This document shows, piece after piece, positions 17,371 through 25,234 of a DNA stretch of 64,000 nucleotides (position 1 is the stretch's first letter; every line of letters starts with the position of its first letter). Source of the DNA: Dysgonomonas sp. ZJ279 (GTDB taxonomy: Bacteria > Bacteroidota > Bacteroidia > Bacteroidales > Dysgonomonadaceae); NCBI RefSeq assembly GCF_011039205.1, contig NZ_JAAKEL010000004.1:186001-250000 (forward strand), read 5' to 3'. Below the pieces are notes generated by a model. That model was given only the letters and a program-made list of their open reading frames with translations, did no database searches and was not told the DNA's origin. The position numbers and the translations under genes are program-made.

Positions 17371-18308
17371 CTCTACTTTTTATAATACCCTTATTGATAG
17401 GGTGGATTGCCGACTTATTATTTGGTGATCCATCTAGTTTGCCGCATCCCGTTGTCGGGTTCGGTAAAATTATATCATGGGGAGAGAAAAGATTGAATAA
17501 GGGAAACAGAAAGATGCTAAAAGGAGGATTATTTGCTATATGTTTAATAATCTTATGTTTTCTATTCACACTTTATATAGTAAAAGGGTTAAACATAATT
17601 CATCCTTATTTAGCAATAACTTTTTCCTCAATTATTGTCTTTTATTGCTTAGCGGGAAAAACACTTATAAAAGAGGTCGAACAAGTATTTATAGCTGTCG
17701 ACAGTTCATTAGAAGAAGGCAGAACACAAGTAGCACGCATTGTAGGCAGAGATACATCACAACTAAATGAACAACAAATACGAACAGCAGCGCTAGAAAC
17801 GTTAGCTGAAAACTTAAGTGATGGAGTTATAGCACCGCTATTTTGGTATATGCTTTTAGGTGTTCCGGGAATGTTGGCCTATAAGATGATCAATACACTC
17901 GATTCGATGATAGGCTATAAGAGTGAAAGATATAAACAATTCGGATGTTGGGCTGCACGAATAGACGATGTAGTAAATTATATTCCGGCACGGTTAACAG
18001 CATTATTAATGATAGTAGTAAGTGGAAAACTATCACTATTTTCGTTTGTCAAGAAATATGGCAATCAGCATGCAAGCCCCAATTCGGGTTATCCCGAATC
18101 TGCTCTGGCAGGGATACTCAATTGTAGATTTGGCGGACCCAATAATTATTTCGGTAAATTGGTAGAAAAACCATATATCGGAGATAATTCAAAAGACCTA
18201 ACAACCAACGATATGCAAATAGCCGTAGGGATAAACCGCAAAGTCGAGATTCTTATGATTGCATTGGTTATAATATACATACTAACTATCAGTTATATTT
18301 TCAGATAA
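17361..18308 (+). CDS. cbiB: Adenosylcobinamide-phosphate synthase
   Basis: 315 residues, integral membrane protein with about four to five hydrophobic helices. CbiB signatures include DLLFGDPSSLPHPVVGFG near residue 15, VARIVGRDTSQL, AALETLAENLSDGVIAPLFW, NTLDSMIGY and the late PNSGYPESALAG. It attaches (aminopropanol or its phosphate) to cobyric acid. The reading frame starts 10 bases inside cobD and ends one base before cbiET, consistent with translational coupling. Confidence 0.95.
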   Translation: MDITLLFIIPLLIGWIADLLFGDPSSLPHPVVGFGKIISWGEKRLNKGNRKMLKGGLFAICLIILCFLFTLYIVKGLNIIHPYLAITFSSIIVFYCLAGKTLIKEVEQVFIAVDSSLEEGRTQVARIVGRDTSQLNEQQIRTAALETLAENLSDGVIAPLFWYMLLGVPGMLAYKMINTLDSMIGYKSERYKQFGCWAARIDDVVNYIPARLTALLMIVVSGKLSLFSFVKKYGNQHASPNSGYPESALAGILNCRFGGPNNYFGKLVEKPYIGDNSKDLTTNDMQIAVGINRKVEILMIALVIIYILTISYIFR

Positions 18309-18309
18309 T

Positions 18310-19500
18310 ATGAAATTTTACGTTATAGGTATAGACGATAATAAAGAGCAGCATTTCTCACCCGAAATACTTGAAGTAATAACTTCAAATAAAGTGTTTT
18401 CGGGAGGAGCACGCCATCATGATATTGTTAAGGGAACATTACCGAAAAATTATATGTGGATCAGTATAACTGTTCCGTTGGATAATGTATTTAAGCAATA
18501 TAGCGTATTTGAAGATGTAGTGGTATTTGCATCAGGTGATCCTTTATTTTTTGGCTTTGCTAATACAATACAACGAGTAATGCCGGATGCCGAAATTATC
18601 TTATATCCTTACTTCAATTCATTGCAGTTATTAGCACATCGGCTTGTGATGCCCTATCAGGATATGCACATCGTATCGTTGACCGGTCGCCCATGGAACA
18701 AATTCGACGAAGCATTGATAACAGGGTACGAAAAGATAGGCGTATTGACCGATAATAAAGAACATACCCCATCTTCGATTGCTTCACGAATGCTCGAATA
18801 TGGTTACGATAATTATACAATATCAGTGGGGGAGTTATTAGGTAATAAAGAGGAAGAGATAGTTACCACATTCGACTTAAAAGATGTAATAGGCAAAACT
18901 TTCTCATTTCCCAATAATCTCATCTTGCAAAAAATATATACTCGCCCTCGTCCGTTTGGAATCCCCGAAAGCGACTTTCATTTATTGAATGGAAGAGTTA
19001 AAATGATAACTAAGATGCCTGTTAGATTACTATCCTTAAGTATGTTAGAACTAAGAGGTAAAGCCGTACTTTGGGATGTTGGTTTCTGTACCGGTTCTGT
19101 TTCAATAGAAGCTAAAATGCAGTTTCCTCATTTGCAAATATATACTTTTGAACAACGTGAAGAAGGTAGAGTGCTAATAGAAAGTAATGCCCATAGATTT
19201 GGTACACCCGGTATAACATCTTTTATAGGGGACTTTGTAGAAACAGATATTTCAACTATTTCGCATCCCGATGCTGTATTTATTGGTGGACATGGAGGGA
19301 AAATGAACGAAATAGTTACTAAATTAGTAGGTGTTTTAAATAAAGACGGAGTTATTGTCTTTAACTCTGTTTCAGAAGATAGTAAATCTTTGTTCTTAAG
19401 TGCTATTGACTCTAATAATCTAATATTGGATCAAAGCATTTCAATTAAAATAGATGATTTTAATACAATAGATGTAATGAAAGCGAAATTTAAAATCTAA
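18310..19500 (+). CDS. cbiE-cbiT: Fusion of cobalt-precorrin-7 C5-methyltransferase and precorrin-6B C15-methyltransferase/decarboxylase
   Basis: 396 residues, the CobL arrangement. Residues 1-200 are the CbiE methyltransferase (MKFYVIGID, VVFASGDPLFFG, ISVGELLG). Residues 215-396 are CbiT, a Rossmann-fold methyltransferase with the SAM motif WDVGFCTGSVSIEA and FIGGHGGKMNEI. Together they methylate C5 and C15 and decarboxylate the acetate on C12. The CbiE first motif is ID-D rather than the usual GxGPG, which is common in CobL proteins of this group as far as I can judge. The next gene begins 7 bases later. Confidence 0.93.
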   Translation: MKFYVIGIDDNKEQHFSPEILEVITSNKVFSGGARHHDIVKGTLPKNYMWISITVPLDNVFKQYSVFEDVVVFASGDPLFFGFANTIQRVMPDAEIILYPYFNSLQLLAHRLVMPYQDMHIVSLTGRPWNKFDEALITGYEKIGVLTDNKEHTPSSIASRMLEYGYDNYTISVGELLGNKEEEIVTTFDLKDVIGKTFSFPNNLILQKIYTRPRPFGIPESDFHLLNGRVKMITKMPVRLLSLSMLELRGKAVLWDVGFCTGSVSIEAKMQFPHLQIYTFEQREEGRVLIESNAHRFGTPGITSFIGDFVETDISTISHPDAVFIGGHGGKMNEIVTKLVGVLNKDGVIVFNSVSEDSKSLFLSAIDSNNLILDQSISIKIDDFNTIDVMKAKFKI

Positions 19501-19507
19501 TGTGTAA

Positions 19508-21328
19508 ATGATTAAAACGGCAATTATATTAACATCAGAATCCAGCTATCCATTAGCTGAAACAATAAAAAAAGAGCTTACAGATTCGCAAATTTATACC
19601 AAAGCAAGTATAAAAGGCACTGAGCATATCTGTTCTATAAATGATTGTGTTAAGGATATATTTGAAAAAACAGAGTCATTTGTTTTCATTGGTGCTATGG
19701 GTATTTGCGTACGCTCCATAGCCCCATATATCAAAGATAAGCACAATGATCCCGCTGTTGTAAATATAGATAGTACAGGCAAATATGTGATATCTGTATT
19801 GTCAGGCCATGTGGGCGGTGCTAATGAATTGACTACGCGTATTGCACACATCATAGGCGGAGAAGCTATTATAACGACACAAAGCGATAATACCAATTTG
19901 TGGGCACTGGATATTCTCGGACAAAAATATGATTGGATTACAGAAACTAACGCTGCTAATCTGAATTATCCTCTTACATCGTTCGTCAATAAGAGACCTA
20001 CAGCTCTGCTATTGGATATATACGACGAAGGAACTCAGTATTTGGAACGCACAGCCCCGGAACATGTAAAAGTATTCTACAAATACGAAGACATCGATTT
20101 GTATAATTATGAGTTACTGATTGCTGTCACTCCTTATTTATATCCGGATGCAAGTATACAGATAATATACTATCATCCTCAGGTATTACACTTAGGTATT
20201 GGCTGTCGTAAAGATTGTGATCCGAAAGGAATAGCAGAATTGATTGATATGGAGCTAAAAGGACTTAATATTGCAAAAGCTTCTATAAAGGATATTTCAT
20301 CTATCGATCTCAAGAAAGATGAGCCTTTATTGAAGAAATTGCAAGCACACTTTAATAGTATTCCTGTCAATATCTACTCGGCTGACGAGCTACGAGATAT
20401 AGAAGTCCCGAACCCATCAGAAAAGGTACAACAAGTTACCTCTGTTTTTGGAGTATCTGAATCCACAGCCATCAAAAGTGGTAATGGAGGTCCACTAATT
20501 CTTGAGAAACACAAAGGTGTGTTGAGCCATGGTAATGATTTCACTTTTGCTTTAGCATTAGATGCAGAAGTTGTTCGTCAGGGGCATATCGAAATAGTAG
20601 GGGCAGGTCCCGGTGATCCGGACTTAGTATCGGTAAAAGGACGTCAATTCTTAGAAACTGCAGATTTAATTCTCTATGCCGGCAGTCTTGTACCCATTGA
20701 ATTAACTTATTGTGCGAAAGAAGGGGCGGTTGTTCGCAGTTCTGCTTCGATGGATCTGGAAGAACAGTTTACTACAATGAAAGAGTTTTACGATAAGGGA
20801 AAACTTGTTGTCCGTTTACACACAGGAGACCCATGTATCTATGGCGCTATACAAGAGCAAATGGCATATTTCGACCAATATGATATGTCATATCATATAA
20901 CCCCCGGGATATCCTCTTTTCAGGCTGCTGCGGCTGCACTACGATCTCAATTTACAATACCAGAGAAAGTACAAACGATTATACTGACTCGTGGCGAAGG
21001 TCGCACAGCAATGCCGGAGAAAGAGAAATTAAATTTGTTGGCTCGCTCCCAAAGTACAATGTGTATATTTCTAAGTGCAACCGTAGTAGAAGATGTACAA
21101 AAAGATTTATTGGAACATTATCCACCTACAACACCCGTTGCTGCATGTTACAAACTAACGTGGAAAGACGAGCGTATCTATCGTGGAGAATTAAAGGATT
21201 TAGCTAAAATTGTAAAAGATAATAACCTAACTCTTACTACAATGATTGTAGTGGGTGACGCTATTGATAATCGTAAAGGATTGTCCAAATTATACTCGCA
21301 TCAGTTTAAACATTTATTCAGAAAATAA
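19508..21328 (+). CDS. cbiG-cbiF: Fusion of cobalt-precorrin-5A hydrolase and precorrin-4 C11-methyltransferase
   Basis: 606 residues. Residues 1-345 are CbiG, with SGHVGGANELT, GAMGICVRSIAP and a C-terminal LHLGIGCRKDCDPKGI domain; it opens the delta-lactone and releases acetaldehyde. Residues 355-600 are CbiF/CobM, with VGAGPGDPDLVSVKG, LYAGSLVP, HTGDPCIYGA, TPGISSFQAAAAAL and LTRGEGRT. The two steps are adjacent in the anaerobic pathway (C11 methylation then ring opening), so the fusion may channel an unstable intermediate. Gene spacing in the operon is 7 and 2 bases. Confidence 0.95.
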   Translation: MIKTAIILTSESSYPLAETIKKELTDSQIYTKASIKGTEHICSINDCVKDIFEKTESFVFIGAMGICVRSIAPYIKDKHNDPAVVNIDSTGKYVISVLSGHVGGANELTTRIAHIIGGEAIITTQSDNTNLWALDILGQKYDWITETNAANLNYPLTSFVNKRPTALLLDIYDEGTQYLERTAPEHVKVFYKYEDIDLYNYELLIAVTPYLYPDASIQIIYYHPQVLHLGIGCRKDCDPKGIAELIDMELKGLNIAKASIKDISSIDLKKDEPLLKKLQAHFNSIPVNIYSADELRDIEVPNPSEKVQQVTSVFGVSESTAIKSGNGGPLILEKHKGVLSHGNDFTFALALDAEVVRQGHIEIVGAGPGDPDLVSVKGRQFLETADLILYAGSLVPIELTYCAKEGAVVRSSASMDLEEQFTTMKEFYDKGKLVVRLHTGDPCIYGAIQEQMAYFDQYDMSYHITPGISSFQAAAAALRSQFTIPEKVQTIILTRGEGRTAMPEKEKLNLLARSQSTMCIFLSATVVEDVQKDLLEHYPPTTPVAACYKLTWKDERIYRGELKDLAKIVKDNNLTLTTMIVVGDAIDNRKGLSKLYSHQFKHLFRK

Positions 21329-21330
21329 CT

Positions 21331-22164
21331 ATGAAAAAACTATTGATTACTGCACTCGTTGCACTAACTTTTTTATCTTTTCAGGCAAAAGATAATGTAG
21401 CTAATTCGCAAACAGTTGATAATCTCAAGGACGTTTCCGATAGCTTAAGAATGGATGATATTTTGAAAAATGCTTTGTCTATAGCTGTTCAGAATAAAGA
21501 TAAGGCAAGCTTTACCGATGAATATCAGGTAGAAGGTGATGAAGTATATAATCCGACTAAAGTTTTTATTTCTTTGGGGAATTTATTCTCAGCAAATCAT
21601 AAACATTTATTCATCAAAAGAACAGTTGAATATGGAGATGTATTGATAGATATATATTTATTCAAAAACAATAAATTTGAACTAGTCAACCATAATGAGC
21701 AAAGCTATAATACATTTATGAGTGACGAAATAAGAGATATAAATGGTGATGGATATAAAGATTTAGATATACACTGGTATCCGCTGGCAGGTTGTTGTCT
21801 TAAAAATATACACGATGTGTATTTGTTAAATCCTAAAAACGGTACTTTTAAAAAGAAAGTCGAATTTATGAATCCTACATTTTATCCAAGAGAAGGTTTG
21901 ATAAGAGGCCTTACTTACGGATATTCGGGAATGGATGCGGCATTATATACTATAAAATGGAAGGGCTCTGAATTAGAAGGTGTAGAAGGAATCTATCAGG
22001 CACAATTTATTGAGGACCCCGAATATCAAGTAAATGACGAAGCTCTTAAAAATGTATATTATCGTATAACAGCTAAAGGCGATTCTACAAAAATAAACAG
22101 TATTCCGAATGAATATCTGACTATAGATCAGTTAAGCCTTAATTGGTTTAAAGGGGGCGAATAA
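21331..22164 (+). CDS. Secreted protein of unknown function inside the cob operon
   Basis: 277 residues. A signal peptide (MKKLLITALVALTFLSFQA) without a lipobox suggests a periplasmic or secreted protein. Residues 136-146 read DINGDGYKDLD, an EF-hand-like or FG-GAP-like calcium loop (Asp136, Asn138, Asp140, Gly141, Asp144), comparable to the loop in XAC2610-type proteins. A GCCLK cysteine pair follows shortly. The rest is beta-strand-like and rich in aromatics. It lies 2 bases after cbiGF and 8 before cobU, so it must be co-transcribed with cobalamin genes and come under riboswitch 2. I cannot assign a function. Confidence 0.8.
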   Translation: MKKLLITALVALTFLSFQAKDNVANSQTVDNLKDVSDSLRMDDILKNALSIAVQNKDKASFTDEYQVEGDEVYNPTKVFISLGNLFSANHKHLFIKRTVEYGDVLIDIYLFKNNKFELVNHNEQSYNTFMSDEIRDINGDGYKDLDIHWYPLAGCCLKNIHDVYLLNPKNGTFKKKVEFMNPTFYPREGLIRGLTYGYSGMDAALYTIKWKGSELEGVEGIYQAQFIEDPEYQVNDEALKNVYYRITAKGDSTKINSIPNEYLTIDQLSLNWFKGGE

Positions 22165-22172
22165 TAATTAGA

Positions 22173-22682
22173 ATGACGAAAATAACCCTCATAACAGGCG
22201 GACAACGTTCAGGCAAAAGTAATTATGCGGAGCAATTGGCATTATCACTTTCGCCTCACCCTGTATATATGGCAACTTCGCGCATCTGGGATGATGAGCA
22301 TCGCAGACGCATCGAACGACATAAAGCCAATAGAGGGAAAGAATGGACAAATATAGAAGAAGAGAAAGAACTAAGTAAACACGATTTAGCAGATCGTATA
22401 ATTCTGATAGACTGTATAACCCTTTGGGCTACAAACTTTTTCTTTGACTTAGAATCCAATGTAGAACAATCTTTGGATGCCTTGAAATCTGAATTCGATA
22501 ACTTCACCCTACAAGATGCTCAATTCATTTTTGTGACCAATGAGATAGGGATGGGTGAAATATCACAAAATGAAATTCAACGAAAATTTGCCGATTTACA
22601 AGGTTGGCTGAATCAGTATATTGCGAATAAATCCGATGATGTATATCTCATGATATCGGGTATTCCAATGAAAATAAAATAA
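22173..22682 (+). CDS. cobU: Adenosylcobinamide kinase / adenosylcobinamide-phosphate guanylyltransferase
   Basis: 169 residues. The P-loop TGGQRSGKS (residues 8-16) starts the protein, followed by VYMATSRIWDDEHRRRIERH, where His50 matches the guanylylated histidine of the family, and LIDCITLW. The C-terminus keeps VTNEIGMGE. It phosphorylates adenosylcobinamide and adds GMP, making the activated nucleotide loop acceptor used by CobS. Length is close to the usual 170-190. Confidence 0.95.
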   Translation: MTKITLITGGQRSGKSNYAEQLALSLSPHPVYMATSRIWDDEHRRRIERHKANRGKEWTNIEEEKELSKHDLADRIILIDCITLWATNFFFDLESNVEQSLDALKSEFDNFTLQDAQFIFVTNEIGMGEISQNEIQRKFADLQGWLNQYIANKSDDVYLMISGIPMKIK

Positions 22683-22699
22683 TAAACCAAAAATAAAAA

Positions 22700-23737
22700 A
22701 TGATACAGTTCAATATCGAAAAGCCTAAAGACGAAGTTCGCTCATACATACAAGAAAAAATAGACAATCTGACTAAACCCAAAGGTTCTTTAGGAATACT
22801 CGAAGATCTAGCCATGCAAATAGGATGGATACAACAAACACTTGAGCCCAAATTAAACCATCCTTGCCACATTGTTTTTGCCGGTGATCATGGTATTGCT
22901 GCCGAAGGTGTCAGTCCATCGCCACAGGAAGTTACATATCAGATGATAGCTAACTTCTGGGCAGGAGGCGCAGGCGTCAATTTTCTCTCACGTCAGCATA
23001 ATTTCGATCTCAAGGTAGTAGATTCCGGTGTTAATTTCGATTTCAAAGCGGAAGACTCTATTATAGACAAAAAGATTCGTAAAAGCACACGCAACTATCT
23101 GCACGAGGCAGCCATGACTAAAGAAGAAATGGAGCTAGCCATACAACGAGGAGCAGAATGTGTTCAAGCTTGTTATGATGAAGGATGTAATATTATAGGC
23201 TTTGGCGAAATGGGTATTACCAATACTTCATCTTCTGCACTATGGATGGCATGTCTTACCGGAACACCATTAGAACAATGTGTCGGTGCTGGTTGCGACC
23301 ATTCGGGGCAAGTCGTAGAACATAAACTCAAAGTACTCAAACAGTCGCTGGAAAACTATAAAGGAGATAATTCTCCCGAAGATATTATTCGTTATTTCGG
23401 TGGTTACGAGATGGTAATGGCTATCGGTGCAATGCTAAAAGCTGCTGAACTAAAGATGATTATCCTTATTGATGGTTTCATTATGACCAACTGCCTACTC
23501 GCTGCATCTAAACTTAATGAAAATGTATTGCATTATGCTGTTTTCGGACATAAGGGGGATGAAGCAGGTCATAAACAAATACTTGAATACCTATCCGCTA
23601 AACCTATTCTGCATCTTGATTTCAGGTTAGGAGAGGGTACAGGTGCATTATGCGCTTATCCAATTGTTGATTCGGCCGTAAGAATGATAAATGAGATGAA
23701 TTCTTTTAAGAAAATACAGGTAACCAAGTATTTCTGA
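22700..23737 (+). CDS. cobT: Nicotinate-nucleotide:dimethylbenzimidazole phosphoribosyltransferase
   Basis: 345 residues. Motifs typical of Cob[10 protein letters not shown] (residues 29-37), [29 protein letters not shown], and the catalytic-base region [12 protein letters not shown] with Glu312. It makes alpha-ribazole phosphate from nicotinate mononucleotide and a benzimidazole. NaMN can come from the nadABC operon 9 kb away. No bluB or anaerobic DMB gene is in the window, so the lower ligand source is unknown. The stop codon is 3 bases before the cobS start. Confidence 0.96.
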   Translation: MIQFNIEKPKDEVRSYIQEKIDNLTKPKGSLGILEDLAMQIGWIQQTLEPKLNHPCHIVFAGDHGIAAEGVSPSPQEVTYQMIANFWAGGAGVNFLSRQHNFDLKVVDSGVNFDFKAEDSIIDKKIRKSTRNYLHEAAMTKEEMELAIQRGAECVQACYDEGCNIIGFGEMGITNTSSSALWMACLTGTPLEQCVGAGCDHSGQVVEHKLKVLKQSLENYKGDNSPEDIIRYFGGYEMVMAIGAMLKAAELKMIILIDGFIMTNCLLAASKLNENVLHYAVFGHKGDEAGHKQILEYLSAKPILHLDFRLGEGTGALCAYPIVDSAVRMINEMNSFKKIQVTKYF

Positions 23738-23740
23738 TTG

Positions 23741-24502
23741 ATGAAAAGTATAGCTGCTGCACTTGTTTTCTTTACCCGCTTGCCTTTCTGGCGACTAAAG
23801 GCCTTTAATGTACGGCCTGATTATTTCAAACAGGTAATAAATTACTGGGCTGTTGTCGGTTGGCTAACGTCAGTCATAATGGTTGGTGTATTATGGAGTG
23901 CAGCCCATATTCTTCCATATTCTATCGCCATAGTTTTGGCTATTCTTAGCCGTCTACTAATAACTGGTGCTTTACACGAAGATGGTCTAGCCGATTTCTT
24001 CGACGGCTTCGGAGGTGGAAACACAAAAGAGCGAACTTTAGAAATAATGAAAGACTCGCACATAGGTACTTATGGTGTGATAAGCCTTATCTTTTATTTC
24101 TTGCTTTTTTATCTGCTATTCGATAATATGAATTTACATTTAGCTTGTTTAGCAATATTGGCTGGCGATCCGTTATGTAAATTTATCGCCTCTCAGATAA
24201 CATTATTTTTGCCTTATGCGCGTACGGCAGAGACAAGTAAATCAAAGACCGTTTATAACAAAATGTCAATCGGAACAGCCATTATATCTTGTATTTTCGG
24301 ACTTCTTCCTCTTGTTTTATTATGGAAATTTCACTTTTGGCTAGCAATATTATTTCCTATATTTGTATTCATATTATTAATTTTCCTGATGAGAAAAAAG
24401 ATTCAAGGTTATACAGGTGATTGTTGCGGTGCAACTTTTCTACTTTGCGAACTATCTTTTTATCTGGGAATTATTATATTATTAAGAATATTCAATTTAT
24501 GA
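23741..24502 (+). CDS. cobS: Cobalamin-5'-phosphate synthase
   Basis: 253 residues, polytopic membrane protein. The N-terminal FFTRLPFW motif and LHEDGLADFFDGFGGG, which holds the acidic metal-binding residues, define the CobS family; MKDSHIGTYGV follows. It joins AdoCbi-GDP with alpha-ribazole (phosphate) at the inner membrane. A TTG one codon upstream is in frame but the ATG at 23741 is the better start. It overlaps cobC by 4 bases (ATGA). Confidence 0.95.
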   Translation: MKSIAAALVFFTRLPFWRLKAFNVRPDYFKQVINYWAVVGWLTSVIMVGVLWSAAHILPYSIAIVLAILSRLLITGALHEDGLADFFDGFGGGNTKERTLEIMKDSHIGTYGVISLIFYFLLFYLLFDNMNLHLACLAILAGDPLCKFIASQITLFLPYARTAETSKSKTVYNKMSIGTAIISCIFGLLPLVLLWKFHFWLAILFPIFVFILLIFLMRKKIQGYTGDCCGATFLLCELSFYLGIIILLRIFNL

Positions 24503-25023
24503 AAATATATCTTGTCAGACATACAGCGGTTGGAGTCCCTCAAGGCACATGCTATGGACAAACCGATGTACTTTTAAAAAACACTTTTGAATCGGAAGCA
24601 GAAATTGTAAAGCAGAAATTAGCTGATGTCGATCATGATGCTGTATTCTCAAGCCCATTGAGCAGATGCCGCAAGCTGGCAAATTATTGCGGATATGCTG
24701 ATGAAATTCAACTCTACGATCGATTGAAAGAGTTGCATTTCGGAGATTGGGAAATGCACAAATGGGACGAGCTGGATATGTCTGAATGGGAAAAAGACTG
24801 GGTTAATAACCCTGCACCTAATGGTGAATCATTCAAACATATGTACGACCGTGTAGCTTCATTTTTCGACGAAATAAAAGAAAATGACTATAAAGAAGTG
24901 ATTGTTTTTGCTCATGGTGGTGTAATTAATTGTGCAAAGGTCTATTTCGGACAAACCAACCTTAAGAGCGCTTTTGATAATTTAGCTGAATACGGACAAG
25001 TATTTGAGTTCGAATTAAAATAA
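24499..25023 (+). CDS. cobC: Alpha-ribazole phosphatase (histidine phosphatase family)
   Basis: 174 residues from the ATG at 24499, which overlaps the cobS stop. The N-terminal motif LVRHTAVG holds the phosphorylated histidine, with SSPLSRC, LKELHFGDWE and the second catalytic His in FAHGGVINC. It removes phosphate from alpha-ribazole phosphate or cobalamin phosphate. It is the last gene of the operon; the target duplication of the MITE includes its stop codon. Confidence 0.93.
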   Translation: MKIYLVRHTAVGVPQGTCYGQTDVLLKNTFESEAEIVKQKLADVDHDAVFSSPLSRCRKLANYCGYADEIQLYDRLKELHFGDWEMHKWDELDMSEWEKDWVNNPAPNGESFKHMYDRVASFFDEIKENDYKEVIVFAHGGVINCAKVYFGQTNLKSAFDNLAEYGQVFEFELK

Positions 25024-25223
25024 CGTGAGTTCGATATAAGAAAAAAACAATAACAAATAAAATCTTTAGTTGAATTTGTCATTCCGATACGCAGTGAAGG
25101 ATCTCGACTACTCTTTGCTATAGAATAGACAGATCCTTCATTGCGTATTGGGATAACAGAATGAGTGAAAGACAGATTCTAGCTAATAGGCATAATGTAC
25201 AGGATGCTTATATTGAACTCACG
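25024..25223. mobile_element. MITE-like element, copy 2, with 9-bp target duplication
   Basis: Exactly 200 bp, bounded by a nearly perfect terminal inverted repeat (left CGTGAGTTCGATATAA, right end complement CGTGAGTTCAATATAA). It is flanked by a 9-bp direct repeat, TTAAAATAA, at 25015-25023 and 25224-25232. The left duplication contains the cobC stop codon. Inside, a ~28-bp inverted repeat (25077-25158) begins TGTCATTCCGATACG. It encodes no protein. Length, ends and duplication fit a non-autonomous DNA transposon mobilised in trans. The same ends and core occur at 6111-6303. Confidence 0.88.
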
Positions 25224-25234
25224 TTAAAATAACT

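Noticed and set aside
24421-24498. Earlier start for cobC inside cobS
   Set aside because: The family starts MKIYLVRHT; the ATG at 24499 overlaps the cobS stop in the common ATGA manner.
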